Source of the DNA: Kappaphycus alvarezii
Taxonomy: Eukaryota; Rhodophyta; Florideophyceae; Gigartinales; Solieriaceae
Length of the DNA: 64,000 bases
Direction of reading: 5' to 3'
Assembly: GCA_002205965.3 (NCBI GenBank)
Contig: NADL03000625.1
Location: forward strand, 496,001 to 560,000
Positions within the stretch are counted from its first letter, which is position 1; the number at the start of each line of letters is the position of its first letter. The translations under genes were made by a program, and so were the position numbers. The notes below the pieces were generated by a model. It did not search any database, was not told where the DNA came from, and was given only the letters and a program-made list of their open reading frames with translations. This document shows, in pieces, positions 46,170 to 56,658 of this stretch.

Positions 46170-47350
46170 GGAGCGGTTGAACGCATTAGGCGGATCCACT
46201 GAAACGGGCGCGTATTCCTCATCTTCACCTTTGCTGATCACCAGTCTTCGGACTTCGTGTACAGTAGAATCCAGACCATAGTGCTTTCCGTTGGCCACCT
46301 GCAGTGGGGAGGTATTCCTTCGTGTCTGCCAATGCCTGGGGTAGGAGCACTTTTGTCACTAGTCGCCGCAAGGCCGTCCCGATTGCAATAGGGCGGATAT
46401 TTTCTGGCCGAGGTTGGATATGCAGCAGCGTCGCCGAGGAGATACGGAGGATTGTCTCATTTGGGAGGTCTGCATGAGCTAGTCTCGTCACAACAGCCGT
46501 TAATACCGAGACACCCATCACCCCCACTTTAGCGCTCACCCGTTTATTGCCCAGCAGCTGCATGAGTCGCGGTGACATTATGTCAGGGCTAGGTGCGGAG
46601 TTAGGTTTCAGGGGTCGGACCGCGCGTAGAACCGATTCCTCCGAAAGTCCACTGGGAGCAGCGAGTCTCTTGATTCTATGGCTCCCACCGGAGACTGTGG
46701 TTCTGGGTGCAGTACTCACAGGCTTTCGATAACTTGTAGCTGACCATATTTTTCATGCATTAAAAACACCCCAAATTTCCCCCCACTTGCGGGTCGCACG
46801 CGTCAGCAATGTGTGACTGGGGCAGGGTGCGCATTGCACGCTCATATTTCGCATTTGTAGCAAGATGGGGTGTCCTGCGGAATTTCCGGTCGCGCATTGC
46901 GTCGTTCTGAAGAGGGTGTAGTCGGACCACTCGATCTTCTTTTTTGTGGTGAGCTTGGATCGCCTCGGTCTACAAATCGGCCCAGTCACATGCAGAAGCG
47001 TGGCGTATTCACTACCGCGGTGCTTGGCTTTGTCTTGTCTAGGATTGCCACTCGGCTTCCCTCCGGCATTAAGAATCGTAAGACTGCAGTAAGAAGTAGG
47101 TGTATCTGGAGGAAGGCAGATTGGGCAACATCAGGACTCCGTGCATTGGCTGCGGCGCGAAGAAATGAGATGAATAAGTTGGTGAGGCTATGCAAACAGG
47201 TCTCGGGGATGCGGTTCAAGAGGTGGGAAGGCCGCAGCGGCCTGTGCACTGTATCATGTACTGACGGAAGGAGAACATTCTACAGGGAGAGTTCTTTGTT
47301 GCGGGTGAGCATATTTGTAGGGGTGCCGGGGAAAAGCGAAGCTTGAGGAG
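46170..47350 (-). pseudogene. LINE-C (LINE-A relative), N-terminal and RT part, minus strand
   Basis: On the minus strand, AQSAFLQIHLLLTAVL (near 47130) matches the LINE-A N-terminal region. ERAMRTLPQSHIADACDPQ (near 46800-46860) matches KAAQALRSLGVLPATSDV, and LSEESVLRAVRPLKPNSAP (near 46640) matches LTEDEVLGAIRAFKPGSSP. RPIAIGTALRRLV and STVHEVRRLV...PVSVDPPNAFN (motif A) follow before it breaks off at the LINE-B copy 2 TSD. It is a separate, diverged family, with many stops. A tail insertion at 46737-46784 splits it. Confidence 0.75.
46737..46784 (+). mobile_element. 48-bp tail insertion in LINE-C, weak TSD
   Basis: Ends ATTAAAAACACCCC..ATTTCCCCCC, like the 26950-27035 tail subfamily. Only ACTTG (46732-46736 and 46785-46789) could be a TSD, so this call rests on the tail and on the break in LINE-C similarity. 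Confidence 0.4.
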
Positions 47351-47359
47351 AGATTATTT

Positions 47360-50300
47360 ACGGGGTGACCAAATCGTCGATTGGAGACTGCTTCCCCCAT
47401 TATAAGAATACTCGTTTAACGAACCCGCGGTTCAGAGGCTGTTTGTTGGCACTGGAGGGTCATTGCGGACTATAATAACGAAGACGGTCGGCTGGCTGTC
47501 TGGTTAGGAGGTATAGTCATTCGCAGCCCGATCAGAGAGGAAAAGCAGCAATTAATCGCGGAAAGTTGGCGGAGGAACAGTTTTTAATCGCTGGCATGGA
47601 TCACGTTGTCCTGGAGCACATTCCTTTGGAGGAGGTCGACTTCATTACACCGGTACCGGTTTCAGATGACCCAGCTCCCGCACCTCCAAACCAGAGGCCC
47701 GACATCGCGTCTCAAACCCCCGATCTTTCTGAACAGTCTCTGCCATCTCTAAAAGAGATCTTCACAACTCACACCCCAGTCATGTCGCATATACCGACCA
47801 AGTTCCGTGGCTGTCTAGCAGAGACGTATGCAAAGTCGATGGACGATGCAGTGAACGCTTGTCTTGCTGATAATTCACGAGCAACTCAGGCGCTCACAAA
47901 AATATTTCTGTTCCCAGCAGTAATGCTCACGAACATTCACTCGTCAGATTCCTGCTCCAGTGAATACCGGTGGCACTCTATTACGGACAAAATGAGGGAA
48001 AGAATAGATTTATGGAACGCGGGGCACTTCAGAACACTATGGGCGCAAGCACTCGACCAGCCCAAACACCGCACCGCACGAGCTCGGTCCACTTCGGACA
48101 AGCAACAGGCCAATGTAAAACGGGCGACAAAACTGGCCAAAGAAGGTGCATACGGAAAGGCTGCACAAGCTTTGCGCTCGCTAGGTGTTCTACCAGCTAC
48201 CAGTGATGTAATCGATGCCCTTATCGATAAACATCCCCAGCAGGCCCCCGATGAAACAACTCCAGTCAGGGGAACATCTTCTACCAACTGCAGTTTCCAA
48301 CGGCTCACTGAAGACGAAGTCCTTGGCGCTATCAGGGCTTTTAAACCAGGATCCTCTCCCGGAGGCTCAGGTCTAAAGCCTTGCCACCTGGTAGAATTGC
48401 TAAGATGTCCATCCTCATCGGGGAATTCAGGCTTTTTGGCAGCTCTTACGAGACTTGTTAATGTTCTAGCAACTGGAAAAGCACCAGCCGTTCTCGCTCC
48501 TTGGATCGCTGGTGCTCCACTTACCCCGTTGGCGAAGAAGGACATGTCGCCCAGGCCAATCGCCGTTGGGGAGACGCTGCGCAGGTTAGTCGGTAGTTGC
48601 TTAATGAAGCGAGTGTCCGAGAAGGCGGCAGACTACCTCCAACCTCTCCAAGTGGGTATCGCCACAAAGTCGGGTACCGACACAGTCGTGCACGGAATCC
48701 GACGAGTCGTCCAGGAGTACGGCAGTAACCCAGCATATGGGTTATTGACTGTCGATCTCAAGAACGCTTTTAATATGTGCAGCAGACCCGCTTTTCTGAC
48801 CGCGGTGAGACAGCTGTTCCCAGAGTTACATCCTTGGGTCTCATATTGCTATGCAACGAGCCCGCATTCCTGTGGATAGGTAGTCACACAATAAGAAGCG
48901 TCTGCGGGACCCAACAGGGAGACAATCTTGGAGGCCTCCTCTTCGACTTGGTGCTGCACCCTATTATCCTCAAAATACAAGAACTCTTCAGTTCAGAGGA
49001 AGGGGAGAACAGAGACTTGGCAAAGTTGTTACTCCAACTGTGGTACCACGATGACGGGTACATTATCGGGCGCCACGACCAACTCGTCAAAGCCATCGAA
49101 GTACTTCGCTCCGTGGATGCTGAAAGCCGAGGACTGCACTTGTCGCTGCCGAAGTGCACCGTCTGGTGGCCTACAGCCCCTCCAGGGTCAGCACAGAGTC
49201 TCTACCCAGACGGGATTAAGCAAGAGTACAGCGAGGGTACTTCCGTCCTGAACGCCCCCGTCGGTACTAAGGAATACACCACACGGTCCTTACGAACCAT
49301 GTCTCATCCCTCAGACCATTCCTCGAGACCATTGCTGACCTTGAGAATAGGCAAGTGGCATTCCAGCTACTCGCAACTGTTTTGGCGTTTGCAAAGTAGG
49401 CTATTTGTTGCGGGTAGTGCCCCCGTCTTGCACTGGAGAAGGAGCGGAAGAGTTCGACAGGATGATGGAGGACTGTGTTCGAAAATTGGCAGGGGGAGTA
49501 CTGGATTCGGAAGTATTCCGAGAACTCCAGCTGCCGGTCACACCAAAGGACAAGAAAAAACCATCTCTTGGCATCGGACTCACCTCCGCGAAGAACATCG
49601 CGGCTGCGGCGTTCTTGGCTTCTAGCTCATCATCTAGCAAGCTTTGCAAGATCTTGCTCCCAACGCCTATTAAGGAACTAGGAACATACGAAGCAGCTGC
49701 AGATGCCCATCGGAGATGGTCGACCTCTTGCCTGCCGTCTAGGATTATCCCGTTCAGCGTAATTTGCTCGCAAAAAACACCATCGCAAAAGACGCTGACG
49801 GACGCAATCCATGAAGCAGTGCAAAACGAATTCCTCTTGGGGATTCGAGGAGGCAGGCGTTTCGCACGTCTATGGCCCTCCCGGGAGCCAAGGAATGGGT
49901 GTATTGTCCCCATGCCCCGGACTACAGACAAGCATTGACCCTCGAGAATTCTCGGTGTGGCTTCAATACTACTGTCAAGTCCCACTTTTTCACCCTGGCA
50001 CGCCATGCCCGAGAAGGAATTGCCCGGACACACTCGATGTACATGGCGATCATCTGATGCACTGCTTGCATGGAGCCCAAAGGATCAACCGACACGATCG
50101 CCAAGTAACCCTTCTCGCGAAAGACCTGGCAAGAGCTGCTCGCCATCCTGTTGTAGAGCCACGCCATGGTCTCCACCGCACGAGACCAGACATCCAGGCA
50201 ATGGGAAGCAGCGGAGGGACCGACTTTTTTGATGTTACCTTCGTGAATCCCCTCGCTCCCTCCAACAGAAGAGTAAGGGCCTTCAACCCAATGTCCTCTC

Positions 50301-50693
50301 TGAATGCGGCGCGAAATGCAAAGCAGAGAAGATATCAATCCTTTATCGCGACCTCCACCAGAGGCAGGCTCGTGCCTGTGCCAATCTCCACTCTTGGAGG
50401 TTGGCACCCGGATGCATGTGCAGTGCTAAATGACGTGGCAAGAAACGTGGCTGTGAGGGCACTGGAGACGTACGGAAAGGTTCGGGGGGTTTTGATGCAA
50501 AGGCACGCTGCAGCAGCCGTCATGTCCAATGCGGCCTGCTTGATGGCTGGCCTGAAGGTAGCATTTTAGGAAGCGTAGTTCCTTCCCCATTACGCTGTAG
50601 GTATACCCTTTTTGAGTCGATTGCGGTTGTCTGGAAAACCATGGGATAGGTCGGAAATATCTTCCAACAGTAAAACACCCAAACGTTTCCCCC
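47360..50693 (+). mobile_element. LINE-A copy 1, 5'-truncated, TSD TTATTT
   Basis: Co-linear with copy 2 from 47368 at about 99% identity, ending in the family tail with five C. TTATTT at 47354-47359 and 50694-50699 is a short TSD. Eight bases between the TSD and the start of similarity are extra. Compared with copy 2 it lacks the GC-rich first 400 bases. Confidence 0.85.
47596..50569 (+). pseudogene. LINE-A copy 1 ORF: reverse transcriptase with C-terminal RLE
   Basis: The first ATG in frame is 47596 (MDHVVLEHIPLEEVDF). The 47566 start of the open frame is a TTG. RT: LTEDEVLGAIRAFKPGSSP, RPIAVGETLRRLV, motif A LLTVDLKNAFN, motif B TQQGDNLGGLLFDLVL, and motif C YHDD at 49044-49055. Endonuclease: CCHC at 50006-50065 (CPRRNC...GDHLMHC), then RPD at 50183-50191 and FFDVTFVNP with D at 50231-50233. 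It ends MAGLKVAF, stop 50569. The frame is lost near 48855, 49290, 49370 and 49825 by single missing bases; at three of these sites copy 2 has the base. Function is target cleavage and reverse transcription in the nucleus. Confidence 0.9.
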
Positions 50694-50699
50694 TTATTT

Positions 50700-50892
50700 C
50701 CTTTGTCTGCTGCAGTAGGACCACGGGAGAGCTTTGTCTTCTTCATTTGTAGGTCCTGCATGCGTTGGGAAGGGACGCGGGTGCGATTTGTACGTTGCTC
50801 CGTCGTCGTCGCTGTAGTAGAGGGAATTAACCGGAAAACTGGAGTGGATGTCCTTGGCCGTGGGGCGACAGGTCCCTTCTGTTGTGACGCCA
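50700..50892. other. Short spacer, no recognised gene
   Basis: Lies between LINE-A copy 1 and a tail insertion. Frames on both strands show no family resemblance. Confidence 0.35.
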
Positions 50893-50979
50893 CCCTGATA
50901 ACATGCGGTTGTCTGGAAAACCATGGGATAGACCGGATATATCTTCCAAGAGTAAAACACCCAAACCTTTTCCCCTGAT
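50893..50979 (+). mobile_element. 73-bp LINE-A 3'-tail insertion, TSD CCCTGAT
   Basis: CCCTGAT at 50893-50899 and 50973-50979 flanks 50900-50972. The insert carries TGCGGTTGTCTGGAAAACCA, GGATATATCTTCC and AAAACACCCAAACC, the last 73 bases of the same subfamily as the insertion at 40208. Confidence 0.8.
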
Positions 50980-51371
50980 GACTAACTTGGCAGGTGTTTG
51001 GTCTGCGATTGTCTGGGGCATGGAGGAATTGCCTGTCACAGATGGCATTGCATCCTCAGGTACCTCTGAGGGTGCATTATTTCTTGTTGATCGAGTTGGG
51101 TGTGTGGAGCCGTAGCAGGTTTAGTCGCAGAGATTCTCCGTTCTCATGGTATGTCAGCGGCAACAAAAATTAGGCCTCTATTGCCTTCATCAGGAAAAGT
51201 AAGTATACGCGACCACCCTATTTAACCAAACATTAAGCAAACCTCACTTAAACCCCTCATTTCCCCCTTTCCCATGGACATCACTTGGGGACCGAGCTAT
51301 ACGCTGGTTGCTATAGGCTTCAATCTGTGGCATGATGGCGCTGGCCACCCTGTTTTGATATTGGTACAGTA
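50980..51371. other. No recognised gene
   Basis: Mixed-composition DNA between two tail insertions, with no domain-bearing frame. Confidence 0.35.
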
Positions 51372-51426
51372 TTAGAGGGAAAACGTTTGGGTGTTTTACT
51401 GTTGGAAGATATTTCCTTTTAGAGGG
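51372..51426 (-). mobile_element. 39-bp LINE-A 3'-tail insertion, TSD TTAGAGGG
   Basis: TTAGAGGG at 51372-51379 and 51419-51426 flanks 51380-51418, which on the minus strand reads AAGGAAATATCTTCCAACAG and on through AAAACACCCAAACGTTTT. It is identical to the active-looking LINE-A subfamily, so it is a recent event. Confidence 0.88.
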
Positions 51427-51659
51427 TGGACTGGGGGACGTAATGGACGTAATTGTTATATTTTTTGAAGCTCCACAATGGCCAAATAGCCCATAGACAC
51501 CTGTCTCAAGGCCAAGGTGGACCACTGGGACCTATCGGGGCACATGTTCAAGTAGACAAGACACACACGTGTAACCGTGCCAACTATGACACGTGACCAC
51601 AAACAGGTTCAACTCTGAACAATCTAACAACTTTACATTATAACTTTACTGTCTGCTAA
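51427..51659. other. No recognised gene
   Basis: Nothing recognised before the LINE-A copy 2 target repeat at 51660. Confidence 0.35.
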
Positions 51660-52308
51660 CTTCAACTACCCTTCCCTCCCTCTCCGCACCTGAGCTGCTT
51701 CAGCGCGCACGGCACAGCTCGCGGCGCGGACCGTGTGCGCGCGGCCCGCCTTGGGGTCTCCGCCGTTTCTTACTGACATACTTCCTTCCTAGCGATTCCT
51801 TTGGGCACGCATCACGCTCATTACCTCTATCTCCACCCGAGGTACGGAAGTTCTCTACCACTCTGTCTATCCACCCCCCGTCGGAGCCTTGCCACAGCTC
51901 TCGAGGGATTTCTCACCCGGATCGGCCCGTTCCCACACCTTGGTCACGCTGCCCTACCTCCAGCTCAAATCGAGATCGATTCGTACCGGCGTGATCTCCC
52001 AGGAGATCATTAAAATTTCGAAATTTTTGGCTGAGATAACCGTTCGAAAAATCAAGTTTGCACGCCGTAACATTGCTGGCACCAAATCGTCGATTGGAGA
52101 CTGCTTCCCCCATTATAAGAAAACTCGTTTAACGAACCCGCGATTCAGAGGCTGTTTGTTGGCACTGGATGGTCATTGCGGACTATAATAACGAAGACGG
52201 TCGGCTGGCTGTCTGGTTAGGAGGTATAGTCATTCGCAGCCCGATCAGAGAGGAAAAGCAGCAATTAATCGCGGAAAGTTGGCGGAGGAACAGTTTTTAA
52301 TCGCTGGC

Positions 52309-54505
52309 ATGGATCACGTTGTCCTGGAGCACATTCCTTTGGAGGAGATCGACTTCATTACACCGGTACCGGTTTCAGATGACCCAGCTCCCGCACCTCC
52401 AAACCAGAGGCCCGACATCGCGCCTCAAACCCCCGATCTTTCTGAACAGTCTCTGCCATCTCTAAAAGAGATCTTCACAACTCACACCCCAGTCATGTCG
52501 CATATACCGACCAAGTTCCGTGGTTGTCTAGCAGAGACGTATGCAAAGTCGATGGACGATGCAGTGAACGCTTGTCTTGCTGATAATTCACGAGCAACTC
52601 AGGCGCTTACAAAAATATTTCTGTTCCCAGCAGTAATGCTCACGAACATTCACTCGTCAGATTCCTGCTCCAGTGAATACCGGTGGCACTCTATTACGGA
52701 CAAAATGAGGGAAAGAATAGATTTATGGAACGCGGGGCACTTCAGAACACTATGGGCGCAAGCACTCGACCAGCCCAAACACCGCACCGCACGAGCTCGG
52801 TCCACTTCGGACCAGCAACAGGCCAATGTAAAACGGGCGACAAAACTGGCCAAAGAAGGTGCATACGGAAAGGCTGCACAAGCCTTGCGCTCGCTAGGTG
52901 TTCTACCAGCTACCAGTGATGTAATCGATGCCCTTATCGATAAACATCCCCAGCAGGCCCCCGATGAAACAACTCCAGTCAGGGGAACATCTTCTACCAA
53001 CTACAGTTTCCGACGGCTCACTGAAGACGAAGTCCTTGGCGCTCACTGAAGACGAAGTCCTTGGCGCTATCAGGGCTTTTAAACCAGGATCCTCTCCCGG
53101 AGGCTCAGGTCTAAAGCCTTGCCACCTGGTAGAATTGCTAAGATGTCCACCCTCATCGGGGAATTCAGGCTTTTTGCGGCTCTTACGAGACTTGTTAATG
53201 TTCTAGCAACTGGAAAAGCACCAGCCGTTCTCGCTCCTTGGATCGCTGGTGCTCCACTTACCCCGTTGGCGAAGAAGGACATGTCGCCCAGGCCAATCGC
53301 CGTTGGGGAGACGCTGCGCAGGTTAGTCGGTAGTTGCTTAATGAAGCGAGTGTCCGAGAAGGCGGCAGACTACCTCCAACCTCTCCAAGTGGGTATCGCC
53401 ACAAAGTCGGGTACCGACACAGTCGTGCACGGAATCCGACGAGTCGTCCAGGAGTACGGCAGTAACCCAGCATATGGGTTATTGACTGTCGATCTCAAGA
53501 ACGCTTTTAATATGTGCAGCAGACCCGCTTTTCTGACCGCGGTGAGACAGCTGTTCCCAGAGTTACATCCTTGGGTCTCATATTGCTATGCCAACGAGCC
53601 CGCATTCCTGTGGATAGGTAGTCACACAATAAGAAGCGTCTGCGAGACCCAACAGGGAGACAATCTTGGAGGCCTCCTCTTCGACCTGGTGCTGCACCCT
53701 ATTATCCTCAAAATACAAGAACTCTTCAGTTCAGAGGAAGGGGAGAACAGAGCCTTGGCAAAGTTGTTACTCCAACTGTGGTACCACGATGACGGGTACA
53801 TTATCGGGCGCCACGACCAACTCGTCAAAGCCATCGAAGTACTTGCTCCGTGGATGCTGAAAGCCGAGGACTGCACTTGTCGCTGCCGAAGTGCACCGTC
53901 TGGTGGCCTACAGCCCCTCCAGGGTCAGTACAGAGTCTCTACCCAGACGGGATTAAGCAAGAGTACAGCGAGGGTACTTCCGTCCTGAACGCCCCTGTCG
54001 GCACTAAGGAATACACCACACGGTCCTTCACGAACCATGTCTCATCCCTCAGACCATTCCTCGAGACCATTGCTGACCTTGAGAATAGGCAAGTGGCATT
54101 CCAGCTACTTCGCAACTGTTTTGGCGTTTGCAAAGTAGGCTATTTGTTGCGGGTAGTGCCCCCGTCTTGCACTGGAGAAGGAGCGGAAGAGTTCGACAGG
54201 ATGATGGAGGACTGTGTTCGAAAATTGGCAGGTGGAGTACTGGATTCGGAAGTATTCCGAGAACTCCAGCTGCCGGTTACACCAAAGGACAAGAAAAAAC
54301 CATCTCTTGGCATCGGACTCACCTCCGCGAAGAACATCGCGGCTGCGGCGTTCTTGGCTTCTAGCTCATCATCTAGCAAGCTTTACAAGACCTTGCTCCC
54401 AACGCCTATTAAGGAACTAGGAACATACGAAGCAGCTGCAGATGCCCATCGGAGATGGTCGACCTCTTGCCTGCCGTCTAGGATTATCCCGTTCAGCGTA
54501 ATTTG
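52309..54505 (+). pseudogene. LINE-A copy 2 ORF, N-terminal and RT part
   Basis: ATG at 52309. Same protein as copy 1 up to the endonuclease. The frame is lost at a 25-bp tandem duplication (53017-53041 and 53042-53066) and again near 53845, where one base present in copy 1 is missing. The RT core is otherwise open at 53119-53850, including LLTVDLKNAFN, TQQGDNLGGLLFDLVL and YHDDGYIIG. The Ty3-R insertion cuts it in the linker between RT and the RLE. Confidence 0.88.
53017..53066 (+). repeat. 25-bp tandem duplication in LINE-A copy 2
   Basis: Two adjacent identical 25-bp units starting CTCACTGAAGACGAAG. Copy 1 has one unit. It shifts the reading frame. Confidence 0.9.
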
Positions 54506-55221
54506 TGATAGGGGTAAATCGTCGGTAGAAGAGATACTTAGAACCAACTACCCCAAGACGGAGGTGTTGCGAGCGACAAAAGTGCTACCGTGGTATAGTT
54601 GAACAAATAAAAAGCAGTGTATATGGGAGAGAGTTGAGAGGGCTACAAGCAAGTATAAAAGGGGCAGCGTCTACCACGATGCTCTGCGACCAGCTTAGGA
54701 AAAAGTTTTCTTGGGTCTGAAGTTGACTCTCAACTTCCTACTACTCGAGCTTGACCTGAAGTTGTCTGCCAACTTCCTTGACCTCCACTAAAGGAAGCAG
54801 TTTACTCGGCTTATATAGACTTTGGCTACCCTAAAAGTCTTCAAACAAACAGACTAATAACCATAAAATACATTCACGGGAATCGTGTGAACCAGAGAGA
54901 CCATTAGAAGATATTCCTCAAGGTAAATATCTAGGTGCCATACCCATGCCAGCCACCTATCGGCCAGGGGTGGGAATTGATGTGGCCATTATATAGACCT
55001 TTCAGAGTCACTCGTAGTATCACCCACAACCTAGAACTGTACTGACATCCACTATGACAGTGTGTCCTAAAATAAAAAATCAACCGATGAATTTGCCACA
55101 CTCACCCAAATTAAAAATATCTTGCAAATTCAAAAACTGTAAAAATATCTTCCCAGTTCCAATACTGTATACAATTATGGTCCTCATCTAGATTTTTTCG
55201 TGTGCGAATTTGCGCACATCA
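54506..55221 (-). repeat. Ty3-R 3' LTR (left copy)
   Basis: 716 bp, TGATAGGGG...GCGCACATCA on the + strand. It carries TATATAAG (minus strand, 54812-54819). It pairs with 61291-62008. Confidence 0.95.
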
Positions 55222-55373
55222 CGCCCTCCCGCTCAAGACGAACGTCCCGGCTCGTCACTGCTCTTCTTCTGTTTCCGTTAGTGTTCGCTGTCTTATTGAT
55301 AAAATATATGGTCTCTCAAACGGGTATGGATGCAACTGATTACCAATATGATGCTCTAAAAAGTAGGTTTGCA

Positions 55374-56640
55374 TTACTGGTACCTCACTTTGTAGCATAG
55401 CCTCATATATTGGTTTGATAACATCGAGATGGGGTTGAATACATTCTTCTTCCGTGACTCTTCCGAATCTTCCAAGAGTGAAAAAATATATGTGATATGC
55501 AAACTCTTCTGGAAGATGCCGGAGGAATGGATGCCGATAGAAAAGAAGACGCGCATCATCAAGAACGAATCTTCGTAAGATAAGTGCGGTCCATGTAGCG
55601 CCCTAAAACATAAAAGATGCTTATCATGAAATAAGAAATGACCTGCGCATCGTTCGCATCCTCGGAGATATTGCGCAGCCAAAAAGATAATCTTCTTCTT
55701 CCGACTGTATGCTGTGCATGGTTGTGAAGGAGAGCTAGAGATGAAGTTGTGGTGGACGGTCCCGATGAATGGCCGCGACCAGCTCCTGACGTACTGGGAC
55801 CTGCACGAGGTCCTCTCGGGGGACGACCGGAACCTCTTCTGGGCGGGTTGTTGTCTCCCGAAGGTCCTCCTCTGGTCATCATCACTGCTTCAGGAGGATC
55901 CTCGCCGCCTCCAACGTTCCCAATTTGTGGCGGAGAAACGTAAGGTTCCCATAGAGGATACGGGACCAGTCTGTACTCCATATCCGGGGGTAAGGCGTAA
56001 CCTCTCAGTCGCACGTCTTGGTTGTTCTTGAGAAATACGTAAATTGGACGGATAATATTCAGATACGTTTGCGACAAGTCTCCAGCAGCTACCATTCCAT
56101 ATCTTCCTATAGAGTAATGATATATTACCTCCACAAACTCTGGACCTGCTTCCGTGAACCTTCCGTTTTGGAATGAAAATAGAACTCTTATTAATAGTCG
56201 GAAATCTTCTTCAGGTAGCAATGGTCCGTTCAACGTACGAAAACATAGGCATATATTAATGTAGAAATGGATGATTACGTGGAGTTCGTAGTAGTCCCGC
56301 GTAATCGAGATGATCCATTCCCAGGCCCTTTTTCCTCCCATAGGAATCATTCTATAGTTAAAGATGAGTATGCCCCGTGGTTGCGCATAGTCCTGTGTGA
56401 GAAGGAATTCTTCAGGCCTCTGATGATAAGGGACCAGACGACGTGCATGGATAGCCCTCCTTGATCTCTTCCCTGAGCTTGAACAGAGCTGATAGTGCGG
56501 GTGTCTTTCCTCCGTGACGATGCAAGGGTTCGAGTACTTGGTTTGGAAGGCCGGCCACTTCACAGCCTGCTGCATTGCTTTTCCATGTACTACAAGTACT
56601 TTAGAGCCAACTGAAAAGGTTCTGACTGCAGTTTCTGCAT
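55374..56640 (-). CDS. Ty3-R integrase tail plus accessory region with duplicated domain
   Basis: The open frame 56575-55559 begins in the integrase C-terminal domain (KWPAFQTKYSNPC...HARRLVPYH). It continues for some 290 residues without a stop. Unit 1 (56338-56030) contains FRTLNGPLLPEEDF and IYHYSIGRYG...IIRPIY. A Pro/Gly/Arg/Ser-rich linker spans about 55975-55735. Unit 2 (55705-55390) has the same order, but its second part is in other frames: FRALHGPHLSYEDS, then IYFFTLGRFG...VIKPIYEA. The conserved core is FRxLxGPxLxxED...IYxxxxGRxG...IxPIY. There is no signal peptide or clear membrane segment. I do not recognise the domain. It ends about 150 bp from the 3' LTR. Confidence 0.7.
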
Positions 56641-56658
56641 CCTTATTTCTTGTCTGTG

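Larger units (their letters stand above)
51670..54505 (+). mobile_element. LINE-A copy 2, 5' part, full-length 5' end
   Basis: CTTCAACTAC at 51660-51669 recurs at 62946-62955, just beyond the element tail, and is probably the TSD. The element would then start at 51670 with a pyrimidine-rich, then GC-rich 5' UTR (51670-52308). From 52081 it is about 99% identical to copy 1. It is interrupted at 54505/54506 by Ty3-R and resumes at 62014. Without that insertion it is about 3.77 kb. Confidence 0.8.

Noticed and set aside
47566-47595. Upstream start of the LINE-A ORF
   Set aside because: The codon at 47566 (and at 52279 in copy 2) is TTG. The first ATG, 47596 or 52309, is the better start.
55714-56031. 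+ strand open frames opposite the Ty3-R accessory region
   Set aside because: Mirror of the coding minus strand. No domain, while the minus strand shows two related units.
55374-56338. Envelope-like gene in Ty3-R
   Set aside because: No signal peptide, transmembrane segment or cysteine pattern. The frame is continuous with the integrase tail.
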